From NCBI GenBank assembly GCA_018333525.1, contig JAGXTF010000030.1, forward strand, positions 1 to 38,770: 38,770 nt of DNA, written 5' to 3'. The notes below the pieces were generated by a model. It saw nothing but the letters and a program-made list of their open reading frames with translations. It was not told the DNA's origin and did no database searches. Made by a program: the position numbers and the translations under genes. Shown here in pieces: positions 1 to 8,012 of this stretch. Source of the stretch: Bacteroidota bacterium. GTDB taxonomy: Bacteria; Bacteroidota; Bacteroidia; NS11-12g; UBA955. Position 1 is the first letter of the stretch. Every line of letters begins with the position of its first letter.

Positions 1-395
1 GAAGATAAAAATCCCTCCCGATTTTACCAAATTTGGTTAATTGAAAACCTGTTTTTGTAAATCGAAAAACCCTTTTTGTTAAAATTTTTAACCCTTTCAT
101 AGGAATTCAAAACCTATAAAAGCGCTATAAAACAATGATTTAAGCCCAATTTTAAGCCTAAATCATTAATATATTGTCAGTTTAACGAATGCCAGCCTTT
201 AGAGGTTACTTTGCATAACAGAGCGGAATAATGGATTTCTCCCTCCAGATGATATCCATTGCACCATTCTACCCTATCTACCCGGTTGGCAATTAAAGCA
301 GGGAATCCCCATCAAACGTGGTTTCCCGGGCTTCTGAATCAGTGCCTCCCTGTGGATTTGGCAGTATTGTGCCCACCGCTTACAAACCAATAAGG
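1..395. other. AT-rich leader without a recognisable gene
   Basis: No convincing coding region is seen on either strand. The stretch is AT-rich with several T and A runs, and contains a perfect 12-bp palindrome, ACCAAATTTGGT, at 26-37, which could be a regulator site or chance. A near-consensus minus-7 element TTACTTTG lies at 206-213, but no minus-33 element is properly spaced from it (the nearest TTG, 174-176, is too far), so I do not call a promoter. The only in-frame ATG reading (231-296) gives 21 residues and is not supported. Confidence 0.5.
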
Positions 396-1163
396 ATGAA
401 ACACACCAATAAAAGCCTGAGTGTGATGATTGTGGATGGCGACCCTAAGTCGGCCAAAATCCTCAGTAACATCATAGAAAGCAGAAACTCAGAGCTGGAG
501 ATCCTGGGAATCTATAATGAACCCACAAGAGCCATGAAGGTGCTTCGGGAAAAGATTCCGGATATAGTGTTTCTGGACATGGAAACACCTGATATCAACG
601 GGCTGGACATGATCAAACTGCTACCCCCGGGGATTGAACGAAATGTAATCTATGTAACCGCTCATGAAATATTTGCTGTAAAAGCGCTGGGTCTTGGTAT
701 TCAGGATTACATGCTGAAACCTATCAGTGAGCCTATTGTTCATGCTACTGTCGACAATTTTATTGCGAGAAAACAAAGTGAGCAATTCAAACTGCGCCAA
801 AAACTCAGCGATAAATTACTGATCAATAAGCATGACAGAGCCATCATCATTGATGTAAATGATATTGTATACATAGAGGCAGACGGACCATATGCCAATT
901 TTGCCCTGATAGATAACACCCATATTAAAAGCAGCAAAGCCATAGGCTATTACCTCAATCTGCTTTCAGACAAGGGCAGTCTGTTGCGCGTAAACAGAAG
1001 CTACGCCATCAATTTTGACCATATCAAGGAAATTGTTAAGGATGAAAATGGTGACGGTGTGTTAATTCTAAAAAATCAGCATCAGATTGATTTTTCCAGC
1101 AAAATGAAAAATCGACTGATACAGAGCATTCAGGAGATTATCAACGGGTCTGTTCGCGGATAA
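396..1163 (+). CDS. LytTR-family DNA-binding response regulator
   Basis: Two-component response regulator of the LytR/AlgR type, 255 residues. An N-terminal receiver (about 8-125) has the acidic pair D14/D16, phospho-acceptor D61 in the string VFLDMETPDINGLD, T88 and K108 in YMLKPI. A LytTR DNA-binding domain (about 145-250) carries the typical pieces DIVYIEADGPYANF and LLRVNRSYAINFDHI. ATG 396 is preferred over an in-frame GTG at 318 because the receiver fold starts directly after it, it has TAAGG upstream, and the extra 26 residues resemble no domain. No LytS-type kinase is visible nearby, so the partner is encoded elsewhere or upstream of the window. Target genes are unknown. A hairpin terminator follows 38 bp downstream. 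Confidence 0.93.
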   Translation: MKHTNKSLSVMIVDGDPKSAKILSNIIESRNSELEILGIYNEPTRAMKVLREKIPDIVFLDMETPDINGLDMIKLLPPGIERNVIYVTAHEIFAVKALGLGIQDYMLKPISEPIVHATVDNFIARKQSEQFKLRQKLSDKLLINKHDRAIIIDVNDIVYIEADGPYANFALIDNTHIKSSKAIGYYLNLLSDKGSLLRVNRSYAINFDHIKEIVKDENGDGVLILKNQHQIDFSSKMKNRLIQSIQEIINGSVRG

Positions 1164-1201
1164 AAGAGCATTCCTGCTCATGCAGGAGATATTTGGATCA
1201 G

Positions 1202-1230
1202 AAAAACAGGGTTGGTTTACCCTGTTTTTT
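1202..1230. terminator. Bidirectional terminator between convergent genes
   Basis: An A-run, then the stem CAGGGT, loop TGGTTT and ACCCTG, then a T-run. The A-run and T-run on both sides make it a plausible rho-independent terminator in both directions. It serves the LytTR regulator (plus) and the TonB paralogue (minus), whose stop codon lies 3 bp away. Confidence 0.75.
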
Positions 1231-1232
1231 CA

Positions 1233-2048
1233 TTAATACACCAATTTGATGTAATTCGACTTTTTGCATTTTACAGGCAAACCCTTGTCCAGAGCAGCTA
1301 TCCATTTGGGACAACCGAGCAAAACCTTTTGGGTTTCTTCCAGAAATTCGGGGCATGACAAAGAACTTTCCAGTATCCGCACTTCCGTTAAACTACCATC
1401 GGTGTTGATGGAAAACTGAACTTTTACCCAGGCACTCAGGTTGGATTCCAGACAAGAAACAGGAGGTATAAAGTTGTCTTGTATGTAACGTATAAAAGCA
1501 TCCTCACCTCCCGGATAGCTACAACTGCGGGACATCAGTCTGCCGGTATTGCTATTTCCTCCCCCACTACCTGGAAATCCATTTCCATCATCTTTCGGCA
1601 ATCCGTCATTCCCAATTCCGCTAAAGTCCCCGGTACTATTGCCAATGCCATTGGAATTGCCATTGGCATTTCTCACAAATTTGAGGATTTCTGGTGCATG
1701 GAGATCAATTAGAGGAATTAGATCTGCTTCCCCTCCCTTTTCCTGGTCTCTGTTGTTTGGGGTTCTGTCTTCCTCTCCCTTATTATCAGGAGTTACACCC
1801 AAAGTATCTATAGGAATAACAGGTCCTGAATTTTTGAAATGAAATGGTGAATCTTCCCGGTGAATCTTAAATGCAGAAAACATTAAAGCTACGGCAAAAG
1901 CCGAAACGAACATGGCAATTAGCTTATTTCGGTGGTACTGCCTTCGAATGGCGTAAGCACCATAATTTTTAAATCTGTGTTGAAATACGATCTCCAGACG
2001 ATCGTTACCGGTAGGGTCTTCCCATGGTTGAATGAATTGCAGTGACAT
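1233..2048 (-). CDS. Energy transducer TonB paralogue with Gly/Asn-rich linker
   Basis: Inner-membrane TonB-like protein, 271 residues, expected to pass proton-motive energy to outer-membrane receptors or to act in a related trans-envelope process. Start 2048 is chosen because the N-terminus then aligns with the neighbouring TonB: both have W-E, then DRLE-(I/M)-VF, RFK-YGAY and a Lys-rich edge before one membrane segment (about 43-60). An upstream in-frame start at 2135 adds residues without similarity. The linker (about 129-169) is Gly/Asn/Ser-rich instead of proline-rich. The C-terminal domain (about 178-271) starts with YPGGEDAFIRYIQ like TonB. It has more cysteines than its neighbour (176, 199, 232, 246 and 261). 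It lies after the operon terminator and probably has its own promoter. Confidence 0.8.
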   Translation of the reverse strand: MSLQFIQPWEDPTGNDRLEIVFQHRFKNYGAYAIRRQYHRNKLIAMFVSAFAVALMFSAFKIHREDSPFHFKNSGPVIPIDTLGVTPDNKGEEDRTPNNRDQEKGGEADLIPLIDLHAPEILKFVRNANGNSNGIGNSTGDFSGIGNDGLPKDDGNGFPGSGGGNSNTGRLMSRSCSYPGGEDAFIRYIQDNFIPPVSCLESNLSAWVKVQFSINTDGSLTEVRILESSLSCPEFLEETQKVLLGCPKWIAALDKGLPVKCKKSNYIKLVY

Positions 2049-2168
2049 AATTTTGGTTTTAGTTAGTTGTTGTAAAGTCTCTGCATCTTTATACCATAAC
2101 GGCATTCCAGGTAACTGCTTATCAGGGCATTGCAATCAAATTATTGCCAAAAACAAACATTTGAAAGC

Positions 2169-2195
2169 AAAAAAAAAGACCGGATAACCGGTCTT
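2169..2195 (-). terminator. Rho-independent terminator of the exbB-exbD-exbD-tonB operon
   Basis: On the minus strand the stem AAGACCGG, loop TTAT and CCGGTCTT is followed by a run of T. It sits just after the stop codon of the main tonB gene and separates it from the second tonB paralogue. Confidence 0.85.
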
Positions 2196-2218
2196 CGTAT
2201 TTCATTTTTATTGGATTC

Positions 2219-3037
2219 TTATTCCACAGACAACCTAATAGGTATCTGTCTCCACGCTTTTACAAATTTTCCGTTGTACTGGGCAGGTACCCAACGCGGT
2301 GAAGCTTTTAATACGCGTATTGCTTCGGTAGTAAATTCCGGGCAACTTGGTGTTCCTTCCAAGGAAGTTACCTGACTGATTGCACCTCTGGTGTCCACTA
2401 CAAAACGCAACATTACATATCCATTGATTCCTTCTTCCCAGCATCTCGGTGGATACTGGAAATTCTGGGTCACATACTGGATAAAAGCCTCTTCACCACC
2501 GGGAAAATCCGCAACCTTATCCACTTTGGCTTTGATTTCGTCATCATTGCCATCGTTAAAAGGCGTACCCGAACTGGATCCATCATCGCCATAAATGTCA
2601 TTGCTTCCTTCCTGTGTGCGCTGACCAGGGGTGGTAACTGCACTTGCCGGTAAAACGATATCATCATGGGCTGCATCCTGATCGATGGTTGGAGCCACAT
2701 ATTGCTGAGTTGCAACCGGTTCCGGTGGTTCCGGTGGTGGTGGTTCCTTTTCTTTTTGCTCCTCTTTCTCCTCTTCAATATCATCCAAAGTTTTCGCTTC
2801 CACGCGCATGGTGGTAGCGCCACTTTGTGCCTTTGGCTTAAACTTCGCAAGAATTACAGGAGCGGCTGAAAACAAAGTGACAGCGCCACACGCAATAAGC
2901 GTAGCGATGAATTTAGACTTTCGATAATTTGCACGGACAAAATAAGCACCGTATGCTTTGAATCTGTCTGCAAAAACCATTTCCAGTCTGTCTTCGGATT
3001 CGGGACTCTCCCATTTATTCAAAAATGAATCTGCCAT
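2219..3037 (-). CDS. tonB: Energy transducer TonB
   Basis: TonB protein, 272 residues, last gene of the ExbB-ExbD-ExbD-TonB operon. It spans the periplasm and couples the ExbB/ExbD proton channel to TonB-dependent outer-membrane transporters. Seen: a short cytoplasmic N-terminus with the Bacteroidota-type DRLEMVFADRFKAYGAYFVR stretch, one membrane segment (about 43-63), an acidic/Lys then Pro-rich linker (about 85-108, many PP and PEPP units), and a C-terminal TonB domain (about 178-272) with FPGGEEAFIQYV, YPPRCWEEGI-GYV and PRWVPAQYNGK. The start has a good Shine-Dalgarno, AAAGGAGT, which overlaps the stop codon of the preceding exbD gene, suggesting translational coupling. A strong terminator follows. 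Confidence 0.92.
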   Translation of the reverse strand: MADSFLNKWESPESEDRLEMVFADRFKAYGAYFVRANYRKSKFIATLIACGAVTLFSAAPVILAKFKPKAQSGATTMRVEAKTLDDIEEEKEEQKEKEPPPPEPPEPVATQQYVAPTIDQDAAHDDIVLPASAVTTPGQRTQEGSNDIYGDDGSSSGTPFNDGNDDEIKAKVDKVADFPGGEEAFIQYVTQNFQYPPRCWEEGINGYVMLRFVVDTRGAISQVTSLEGTPSCPEFTTEAIRVLKASPRWVPAQYNGKFVKAWRQIPIRLSVE

Positions 3038-3041
3038 GGTT

Positions 3042-3677
3042 TTACTCCTTTAATTTTTTGTCTAACAACATTTGTTCTTTTTTGCCCAATGGCTCATCTA
3101 CTACAAAATATTTACCAACCTGGGTTATGAGAAATTCATCCACCACGTCAATCATGTTTTTATAAGTAGCATCGCTGGTATGTTTCACCAAAACCACAAA
3201 CTTGCTTTCCGCTTGTGCCTTTTCCAACTTTGTTTTGATTTTCCTTTCAAAGGCAGTGTCATTTCTCGGGCCTTTATCGGATTCTATCTGGACTTTTTCT
3301 ATCTGATTTATCAGCCATTTGTTGCGCTCTTTCAAAATGGTGCGCAATCCTTCTTTCGAAAAATCAGTTGCTTCCAATGCTGTAGCTTTATCTGTGCTTC
3401 CGGAGTAATAATAAATCTTATCAGATCCATTCAGAATTAGGGTAAGTCCATCTTTTACTTTTGGCAAATCCTTCAAAGGCACATCTTTGTTTTTCTCAGG
3501 GAATATCATGCGAAGCACCTTGGGTTTACTAAATGTAGAAGTAAGTACAAAGAAGGTAAGCAACAGAAATGCCAAATCCACCATTGGAGTCATATCAATT
3601 CTGGTGCTGAGTTTCTTAGCGCGTTTCTTGTCGTGTTTGCCATGACCGCCACCGCCGCCGGTTTCTATTTGTGCCAT
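3042..3677 (-). CDS. exbD: Biopolymer transporter ExbD (second copy)
   Basis: ExbD/TolR family protein, 211 residues. A Gly/His/Lys-rich cytoplasmic start is followed by the family signature RIDMTPMVDLAFLLLTFFVL, in which D34 is the conserved membrane aspartate of the proton path, then a periplasmic domain. It is longer than classical ExbD (about 140 residues) because of a charged periplasmic insert (about 80-160), common in Bacteroidota paralogues. Its stop is 4 bp from the tonB start and it follows the first exbD by 12 bp. Two different ExbD copies could form a heteromeric pair in one ExbB pentamer; this is inference. Confidence 0.92.
   Translation of the reverse strand: MAQIETGGGGGHGKHDKKRAKKLSTRIDMTPMVDLAFLLLTFFVLTSTFSKPKVLRMIFPEKNKDVPLKDLPKVKDGLTLILNGSDKIYYYSGSTDKATALEATDFSKEGLRTILKERNKWLINQIEKVQIESDKGPRNDTAFERKIKTKLEKAQAESKFVVLVKHTSDATYKNMIDVVDEFLITQVGKYFVVDEPLGKKEQMLLDKKLKE
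3044..3051 (-). promoter_or_regulatory. Shine-Dalgarno site of tonB overlapping the exbD stop
   Basis: AAAGGAGT on the minus strand, 6 bases before the tonB ATG. Its last base is the first base of the TAA stop of the upstream exbD gene. Few other genes here have such a clear site, so it fixes the start and points to coupling. Confidence 0.7.
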
Positions 3678-3689
3678 TTCTTCTTTTTA

Positions 3690-4361
3690 TTAATTGGCTG
3701 GTTTGTCCTCCAGCCCGGTGATCATTTCAAAATTCTTAATTTTCACATCTCTGAAAACCTGTATCACACTTTGCACCACATCATATTTGGTTCTGGAATC
3801 TGCCTTCACAGAAAACTTCAATGCAGAAGTCATATCAAATTCCAGTTTGCGTTTTTCTGCTTCGGCTTTGCGGTCTTCAAAATCATTTTTAGCCGCTATT
3901 CGCGCATAATATGCCCACCAATACAGTTGGCCTTTTTTGGTATCTGCAGTATCATAAGGAATACCGGTCATTGGGTACCCCGCCCTATCGGCAGGTTCCT
4001 TTTCCAGGTAATCCATAATACCGCTCATTTTTAAGCCAATAGAAGCAGTTCCAACAAATTTCAAAGAATCCTGCTTCGTAATTTTAATGTTGTATTTCTC
4101 GCACATATCAAAAAACACTTTGCCTTTTATGGCAGGATTGGTAATATCAACAAAGGTTCTGCCATCCTTATCAATGGTAATCAGAAACACCTGTTTTGGA
4201 ATTTGTTCTATCGTAGTACTGGTAGGAGGATCTACCGTAACAGGTTCCGGCTGGCGGAAACTGGAAGTGAGTATGAAAAAGGTAACCAACAGAAATGCCA
4301 GATCCACCAGTGGAGTCATATCCAGCGATGGGGCGGAACGGGGCATTTTTACTTTTGGCAT
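3690..4361 (-). CDS. exbD: Biopolymer transporter ExbD (first copy)
   Basis: ExbD/TolR family protein, 223 residues. The N-terminal signature is SLDMTPLVDLAFLLVTFFIL with the conserved membrane aspartate D20, followed by a periplasmic domain. The mid-region (about 95-150) is an insert not present in the short enterobacterial ExbD. It differs from the second copy in the periplasmic part but shares the DMTP-VDLAFLL core, so the pair arose by an old duplication. It lies 55 bp after exbB; the ATG follows an A-rich stretch without a clear Shine-Dalgarno. Confidence 0.92.
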   Translation of the reverse strand: MPKVKMPRSAPSLDMTPLVDLAFLLVTFFILTSSFRQPEPVTVDPPTSTTIEQIPKQVFLITIDKDGRTFVDITNPAIKGKVFFDMCEKYNIKITKQDSLKFVGTASIGLKMSGIMDYLEKEPADRAGYPMTGIPYDTADTKKGQLYWWAYYARIAAKNDFEDRKAEAEKRKLEFDMTSALKFSVKADSRTKYDVVQSVIQVFRDVKIKNFEMITGLEDKPAN

Positions 4362-4416
4362 ATTATATCTTTTTTAATATCGGTGATTTTAAAAAGGTAA
4401 ACGATAATTTTAAAAA

Positions 4417-5229
4417 TTATTCGTGGTGTGCCTGGAAATCGGAAACGATGGAATAGCTCGCTTCATCCATGGCGTAAGTCATGCTGTCAATACGATTGCT
4501 GAAGTAATTATAAATTACTACTGCAAGGGTAGACGCAATAATACCAAATGCAGTATTTACCAGTGCTTCAGAAATACCAGTTGCCAGTGCCGCTGTATCC
4601 GGTGCTCCGGTATTTGCAAGTGCAGCAAATGCGCGAATCATACCAAATACAGTTCCGATAAGACCTACCAATACCCCAATGGAGGAGCAGGTAGAAATAA
4701 TCACCAGATTTTTGCTGAGCATGGGAAGCTCCAGACCTGTAGCCTCTTCCAGTTCTTTCTGGATTGCAGCAACCTTTTCATCTTTGGAAAGAACCTTGTC
4801 CGCAGCGGCCAGTTTATACCTTCCTAAACCGGAGCGTACCACATTTGCCAGAGATCCTTTTTGCATATCACAAACAGCAATAGCTTCGTCTACACGATGG
4901 GCTGCAAGCAGTTCGCGCACACGGCGTATAAATGAAGTGGCGTTGCCTTTACCAGATGCATTGGCCAGGGTAATCAGTCTTTCAATGAAAAACAACAATA
5001 CGGTGATATTAATCGCTACCAGAATTGGCACGATAAATCCACCGCGGTGAATAATTCCAAGGATGTTCTTCGGATGGCCTTTTACGATATCTCCGTTTTC
5101 AAAATTGGATTTATCCCCCATGATGAAGATGTAAATAATAATACCGCAGAGTATGGCAAAAATAATTGCTCCTGCAGCAAACCAGCCCATGAGAGAGGAG
5201 TTACCGGATTGTTTGGATGTATTGTTCAT
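4417..5229 (-). CDS. exbB: MotA/TolQ/ExbB proton channel family protein
   Basis: ExbB, 270 residues, the pentameric inner-membrane channel subunit that with ExbD converts proton-motive force into TonB movement. Predicted membrane segments lie at about 15-37, 64-84, 175-205 and 220-245; the first is an extra N-terminal helix frequent in Bacteroidota homologues. The last two carry the conserved Gly/Thr-rich strings GVLVGLIGTVFGMIRAF and LVNTAFGIIASTLAVVIYN that line the channel. The cytoplasmic loop between TM2 and TM3 is charged and long, as expected. First gene of a four-gene operon with a good promoter candidate 32 bp upstream. Confidence 0.94.
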   Translation of the reverse strand: MNNTSKQSGNSSLMGWFAAGAIIFAILCGIIIYIFIMGDKSNFENGDIVKGHPKNILGIIHRGGFIVPILVAINITVLLFFIERLITLANASGKGNATSFIRRVRELLAAHRVDEAIAVCDMQKGSLANVVRSGLGRYKLAAADKVLSKDEKVAAIQKELEEATGLELPMLSKNLVIISTCSSIGVLVGLIGTVFGMIRAFAALANTGAPDTAALATGISEALVNTAFGIIASTLAVVIYNYFSNRIDSMTYAMDEASYSIVSDFQAHHE

Positions 5230-5260
5230 ATTGAGGTTTCTATACTTTTTTTGGGAGGTG

Positions 5261-5292
5261 CAATATTACTGTGACAAAATGTTAAAACCAAA
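5261..5292 (-). promoter_or_regulatory. Predicted Bacteroidota-type promoter of the exbB operon
   Basis: On the minus strand a TTTG minus-33 element (5289-5292) is followed after 20 bases by TAATATTG (5261-5268), one mismatch from the Bacteroidota primary-sigma minus-7 consensus TAnnTTTG. Spacing fits the known 19-21 bases. The position implies a short 5' leader before the exbB ATG at 5229. Confidence 0.5.
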
Positions 5293-5437
5293 TAACCAAA
5301 TTGTTAAATCGGCTTCGGAACGGGGTTTTACAGTGCTATGATGTTTCTTCATTTTCAAATACTTAGAGTTTGCAATCAAAAACAACATTCCTTTTCTTTT
5401 ATTGTCGCCAAGCCGTAAAATTGAACCCGTATTCAAT

Positions 5438-7429
5438 ATGAAAAGATTCCTGCTCTTTATGCTTATTTTACTGGTGCTCTGCGGTGCCGGGTATTTTACC
5501 TGGAAATGGTATTTTCAAAAATCAGACAGCATGGATGGTTTCCGACTGATTCCTGACAATGCAGTTTTTGTGGTTCAAACCGATGAACCTATTGAAGGAT
5601 GGAAAAAATTCAGTTCCAGCGAAATCTGGCAACATATTAAAAAATATCCTCCACTGGGTGAAGTGGGTAAAGATGCCGACAAGCTCAGCGAAATGGTGGA
5701 TGACCACAACCTCATCTTTCGGGCTTTCGGACATCGCAATGTTCTAATCAGCGCACATGTGGTAAATTCCTTAGACTACGATTTTTTATATGTATGCGAT
5801 ATGGAGGAAGGGGCAAAATTCAGTACCGTAAAAGATGGAATTGTAGACCTTTGCAAAGAGGAAGGGTTTTCTTATACCCAGGCAGAAATCAGCGGAATTC
5901 CAACCCATAGTTTTTTTGATCCAAAAGACAAAAGCACCCTCAATCTGGCATTTGTAGCAAACCAACTGGTGTGCTCTTATAATGCAGATATTTTTAAAAA
6001 TTCATTGCACCAATCTCATGATTCTGCATATACCCCGGATACCAAATTCACAGAAATTGCAGCAACTACGGCTACCAATGGATTATGTCGCATTTTTTTG
6101 AATCATAAGAATATACCCGGTTTTTTGAATGTATATATGGATGACATCAGCGATATGAAAACGCTTTTTGCATCTATGGATTACACAGGAGCCATTGCCG
6201 AAATGGATAAAGATAAACTCTCCTTTCAAGGGTATACCGGCATTCAGGATAGCATGGGAAGTTACCTGCGCGCGCTTTACAGATCGGGGGCCAGTAAAAC
6301 AGGAGCTCCCGCCGTTCTCAGTGAAAAAACTGCATTTATGATGAGTTTGGGTTTTCAGAGTTTTGCGAAATTTTATGAAAATCTAAAAGATGTAATGAAG
6401 GAGGATGAAAAAGCATGGAAAGAATTTAATTCCAATAAAAAATTCCTCGAAAAAATACTTCGTTTTCGTCTGGAAGAAGACCTGATGGGCTGGATAGATG
6501 ATGAAGTATGCCTGGCACAATACCAGCAGGAAAGGGTAATCGGAGCCAAGGTACACACTCTCGCTGCCATACGCGCATTGAGTGAAGAAAAGGCACAAGA
6601 CAAATTGGGAATGCTTAAAAAAAGGCTTTCACTATTAGGTAAATTTAAAACAGAAAAATATAGGGATGTAGAAATTAATTATATTGAAATCAGAGGTTTA
6701 TTTAAATTGCTATTTGGTAAATTATTTGATAAAATTCAAAAACCGTATTACGCTATAATTAATGGATACGTATTGTTTTGTGATGATCCGGCAACTTTGC
6801 TAAAAACAATTGACGATATTAAAGATGGCAAAACACTGAGTCAAAATGAGGAGTATGATAAATTCCAATCCGGATTTAAAAAAGAAAATTCCATGCTCGC
6901 CTATGTGAATATGAAAAAATATTTCCTGAATTTAAAGGGAATACTGGATGCGCCAAGCTATTCCTCCTCTTACAGCAACAGGGAATTTATTATATGTTTC
7001 AAACACATGGGATTTCAATTCAGCAGGGAAGAAAATTATTTCGATACACGGATGCTGGTACAATTTGAAAAACCGGATGAAGCAGCAATGGAAATTGCAG
7101 AAGGACATGCGATGGAACAAGGCGAATTGGAGGCCGGTGACAGCATGAGTGCCGCAGACGTATTCATTTTACAATATATAAATGGATCGGTACGCAAAGA
7201 GGAATATGACAACGGTAAATCCAAAATTCTCGCAGAAATGAAGGATGGTGTAATGCATGGAAAATACCTGGAATATTGGGAAAATGGGAATATCAAATCC
7301 AAAGGTCATTATAAAAACGGAGAGAAATCCGGACTGTGGTTTTATTACACTGAGGTGGGTGATCTGGATAAAAAAGAGCGATTTGGAAAGGCCGGTGTTT
7401 TAGATACCATTCTCGAAAAAACACTTTAA
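5438..7429 (+). CDS. Membrane-anchored DUF3352-like protein with C-terminal MORN-type repeats
   Basis: Large envelope protein, 663 residues, function unknown. One N-terminal membrane segment (about 3-26) is followed by a long extracytoplasmic domain beginning LIPDNAVFVVQTDEP, which resembles DUF3352-type proteins. The C-terminus (about 585-650) has two or three MORN_2/YwqK-like units, seen as (G/N)G repeats such as GVMHGKYLEYWENGNIKSKG and YKNGEKSGLWFYYTEVG. ATG 5438 is preferred over an upstream TTG at 5402 because the hydrophobic segment starts right after it. It stands alone, divergent from exbB, and ends at a hairpin shared with the opposite gene. The domain pairing is visible; the role is not. 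Confidence 0.75.
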   Translation: MKRFLLFMLILLVLCGAGYFTWKWYFQKSDSMDGFRLIPDNAVFVVQTDEPIEGWKKFSSSEIWQHIKKYPPLGEVGKDADKLSEMVDDHNLIFRAFGHRNVLISAHVVNSLDYDFLYVCDMEEGAKFSTVKDGIVDLCKEEGFSYTQAEISGIPTHSFFDPKDKSTLNLAFVANQLVCSYNADIFKNSLHQSHDSAYTPDTKFTEIAATTATNGLCRIFLNHKNIPGFLNVYMDDISDMKTLFASMDYTGAIAEMDKDKLSFQGYTGIQDSMGSYLRALYRSGASKTGAPAVLSEKTAFMMSLGFQSFAKFYENLKDVMKEDEKAWKEFNSNKKFLEKILRFRLEEDLMGWIDDEVCLAQYQQERVIGAKVHTLAAIRALSEEKAQDKLGMLKKRLSLLGKFKTEKYRDVEINYIEIRGLFKLLFGKLFDKIQKPYYAIINGYVLFCDDPATLLKTIDDIKDGKTLSQNEEYDKFQSGFKKENSMLAYVNMKKYFLNLKGILDAPSYSSSYSNREFIICFKHMGFQFSREENYFDTRMLVQFEKPDEAAMEIAEGHAMEQGELEAGDSMSAADVFILQYINGSVRKEEYDNGKSKILAEMKDGVMHGKYLEYWENGNIKSKGHYKNGEKSGLWFYYTEVGDLDKKERFGKAGVLDTILEKTL

Positions 7430-7455
7430 AAAAAAGAACCGTTTTACGCGGTTCT
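7428..7455 (-). terminator. Terminator of the ECF sigma operon
   Basis: The stem AGAACCG and its complement CGGTTCT enclose a 7-base loop. On the minus strand a run of T follows, giving a good intrinsic terminator 15 bp after the LTXXQ-like gene. On the plus strand the following T-run is imperfect, so it may only partly stop the DUF3352-like transcript. Confidence 0.7.
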
Positions 7456-7469
7456 CTCATTTCTGTTTT

Positions 7470-8009
7470 TTATTCCCCTTCCGGTGGAGGTGGTGGTGGC
7501 GGACCATGTTGTCCCCCGCGTGGCGGGCCTTTCCTTTTGCCCCCCGGGCCTTTTCCATCCCTTGCTTTTCCAATTAATTCATGCTGAATTTCTTTTTCTA
7601 CCCGTGGTAACATCACTACTTTTTTAACAGGAATTACTGTTTTTAATTTCTCGCTGTAGGTTTTAAATAATTCCAGTTCCTTGCTCCGCAGATCAATGGC
7701 ATCTTTCAGATATACATTGGCTTCCTCCTCAGTAAGATCCTCTGGTTTTTTGCCTTTCCACTTGTCTTTAAATGCTCTTCTTTCAGTTCGCAATTTCAAT
7801 TGGTATTCATCGTAAATTGGGAAGAATTTTTTGGATTCTTCATCCGTTAAACTCAATTTTTTGATGAACAATTCTCTGCGCGTTTTTTTCAATTCCTCCA
7901 TTTTTGCCTTCCTGGTGCTGTCACCCGGAGGTGGTCCATCTTGCGCATTTGCCGCAGAGGCAATTGCCAATGCGCAAATCCATAATCCGTATTTCAGTTT
8001 CTGCTTCAT
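7470..8009 (-). CDS. LTXXQ/Spy-like periplasmic protein ('sensor of ECF-type sigma factor')
   Basis: Secreted helical protein, 179 residues. A signal peptide (about 1-22) ends with AANAQ. The mature part has the Spy/CpxP-like element KKLSLTDEESKKFFPIYDEY, then charged helices, and a C-terminal tail rich in Gly, Lys and Pro ending in a run of seven prolines. In Bacteroidota such proteins sit beside ECF sigma factors and are annotated as their sensors. Here it is third in a minus-strand operon after the sigma factor and a membrane protein, with a 3-bp gap. It may sense misfolded or damaging envelope ligands, by analogy with Spy/CpxP; this is inferred. An intrinsic terminator follows. Confidence 0.75.
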   Translation of the reverse strand: MKQKLKYGLWICALAIASAANAQDGPPPGDSTRKAKMEELKKTRRELFIKKLSLTDEESKKFFPIYDEYQLKLRTERRAFKDKWKGKKPEDLTEEEANVYLKDAIDLRSKELELFKTYSEKLKTVIPVKKVVMLPRVEKEIQHELIGKARDGKGPGGKRKGPPRGGQHGPPPPPPPEGE

Positions 8010-8012
8010 ATT

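Noticed and set aside
231-296. 21-codon reading frame from ATG 231
   Set aside because: Too short, no family resemblance, no ribosome binding site and no conserved signal.
318-395. N-terminal extension of the LytTR regulator from GTG 318
   Set aside because: The 26 extra residues are not domain-like, and ATG 396 has a better upstream sequence.
1549-1842. 97-codon plus-strand frame opposite the TonB paralogue
   Set aside because: Pro/Ile-rich composition is the antisense of the Gly/Asn linker, not a real protein.
2049-2135. Upstream start of the TonB paralogue
   Set aside because: Alignment with the neighbouring TonB starts at 2048; the extra residues have no match.
2470-2850. 126-codon very basic minus-strand frame inside tonB
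   Set aside because: A frame shadow of the Pro/Glu-rich and charged tonB region.
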